In this document: positions 63,427-64,000 of the stretch, piece by piece
Layout of the letters: the number at the start of each line of letters is the position of its first letter
Position numbering within the stretch: the stretch's first letter is position 1
Assembly: GCA_902812385.1 (NCBI GenBank)
Contig: CADDZD010000004.1
Location: 1-64,000 of the forward strand
Origin: Clostridia bacterium
Lineage (GTDB): Bacteria; Bacillota; DSM-12270; Thermacetogeniales; Thermacetogeniaceae
Direction: 5' to 3'
Length of the DNA stretch: 64,000 bases
Position numbers and translations under genes: made by a program
Notes under the pieces: model-generated
The model's input: the letters and a program-made list of their open reading frames with translations, nothing else
Database searches by the model: none
What the model was told of the DNA's origin: nothing

Positions 63427-64000
63427 TCAATCCCGACATTTGAGCATCCCGTTAGCAAGAAGGGCAATTTTATTTGCATAAATTCCTTCAACAATCTCCA
63501 ACCCCGTCATTTTCTCACCCTTATCAAATAATTTATACTCCTTTGTCTTCAAGGCATCTACATACCTGCGGGCTTCCTCAAGAGGCATGCCGTTTTTCAT
63601 CAAGATATAGAACGCGCCTATTACACTAACCGCCTTGATTTCATGGTATTTTTCAGAATATCTGGATACGATGAAATTTCTCGCCCTGCGATCATCAGAC
63701 ATAAATATGGTTACCCGTTCCATATTTGAAAGGCTGAAAATAGCTGCCACTAGGGCTGTCTTGATTTCCCCAAGGTTGGTCGAATAGCCTCCACTCTTGC
63801 AGTTTTGCTTTATCTTTGCCTCTACAGCGGCAAGCTTCACACAAAATTGTTCAATATTACTCCCATCTAAAAGCAATGATTCCAGTTGTTTATAATAATC
63901 CTCGTAATAATCCGTGCCAAACATCTCGCAACACTCTTTTAGATTGCCTAAAAAAGTCCTTAAAGGTATAGGGAAATGCTTGTCCAATAGTTCAAGTAAA
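63427..64000 (-). CDS. Unknown protein, 5'-truncated by the window edge
   Basis: At least 190 residues in frame. The frame stays open to the window edge (residues LLELLDKHFPIP), so the true start lies outside; the internal TTG at 63987 is unlikely to be it. No signal peptide in the seen part. Helical, with charged segments; SNMERVTIFMSDDRRARNFI followed by IKAVSVIGAFYILMKNGMPL resembles the C-terminal half of PIN-like nucleases of the DUF3368 type, but the first acidic residues needed for that fold were not identified. AT-rich compared with the KaiC cassette. Confidence 0.6.
   Translation of the reverse strand, partial: LLELLDKHFPIPLRTFLGNLKECCEMFGTDYYEDYYKQLESLLLDGSNIEQFCVKLAAVEAKIKQNCKSGGYSTNLGEIKTALVAAIFSLSNMERVTIFMSDDRRARNFIVSRYSEKYHEIKAVSVIGAFYILMKNGMPLEEARRYVDALKTKEYKLFDKGEKMTGLEIVEGIYANKIALLANGMLKCRD

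Overview
The window reads as a chromosome segment of an anaerobic, spore-former-type Firmicute (Clostridia; a Thermacetogenium/Pelotomaculum/Moorella-like amino-acid-degrading acetogen or syntroph would fit). The reasons are the rpmE-DUF1385-prfA-prmC and rpoE(delta)-pyrG-argS gene orders, Gram-positive Shine-Dalgarno sites, many GTG/TTG starts, corrinoid methyltransferases and a probable tungsten aldehyde oxidoreductase. All protein genes except one (32680-33066) lie on the minus strand, so transcription runs right to left. No rRNA, tRNA, CRISPR array or intact transposase was found.

Region 1 (159-29200) is an amino-acid fermentation block. Right to left it holds a methyl-THF:corrinoid methyltransferase, hutH, hutI, ftcD, fchA, a sigma-54 activator, hutU, a betaine/histidine-type ABC transporter, a ferredoxin-like protein, an EamA exporter, an aldehyde:ferredoxin oxidoreductase, two non-pyrrolysine MttB-family methyltransferases with their corrinoid protein, glutamate mutase (S, L, E), methylaspartate ammonia-lyase, and three poorly known proteins (AtuA/DUF1446, DUF4387, a P-loop protein with an alanyl-tRNA-synthetase-like domain). 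Histidine would go to glutamate plus formimino-THF, and glutamate to 3-methylaspartate and mesaconate. Four good -24/-12 (sigma-54) promoters precede the methyltransferase, hutU, oxidoreductase and MttB transcription units. A dyad TGCAA-N7-TTGCA occurs upstream of two of them, so the block looks like one regulon of the activator at 21892-23352.

Region 2 (29269-33066) is housekeeping: prmC, prfA, DUF1385 and rpmE, plus the lone plus-strand gene for a Gln/Gly-rich protein.

Region 3 (33160-45066) is visibly more AT-rich. It encodes a carbamoyl-compound catabolic set: FdrA/AllF, DUF1116/AllG, DUF2877/AllH, carbamate kinase, a biuret-hydrolase-like cysteine hydrolase, two paralogous NCS2-like permeases and a PucR activator. 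The likely chemistry is phosphorolysis of a carbamoylated substrate to carbamoyl phosphate and then ATP. A predicted three-way-junction RNA sits in the leader of one permease.

Region 4 (45624-58735) is housekeeping: M23/LysM peptidase, rho, glpX, transaldolase-like aldolase, fba, a zinc-ribbon protein, alr, a FemAB-like protein, pyrG, an MBL-fold hydrolase, an RNA polymerase delta-like protein and argS. Region 5 (58795-63255) is a five-gene signalling cassette: double KaiC, single KaiC, V4R-domain protein, winged-helix protein and PAS histidine kinase. The window ends in a truncated unknown gene.

Intergenic gaps carry a dispersed repeat family. There are two near-complete inverted copies (about 335 bp, nested palindromes) at 42754-43090 and 52684-53018, internally deleted copies at 15552-15660 and 26444-26578, smaller fragments, and three copies of a 25-nt REP-like palindrome.
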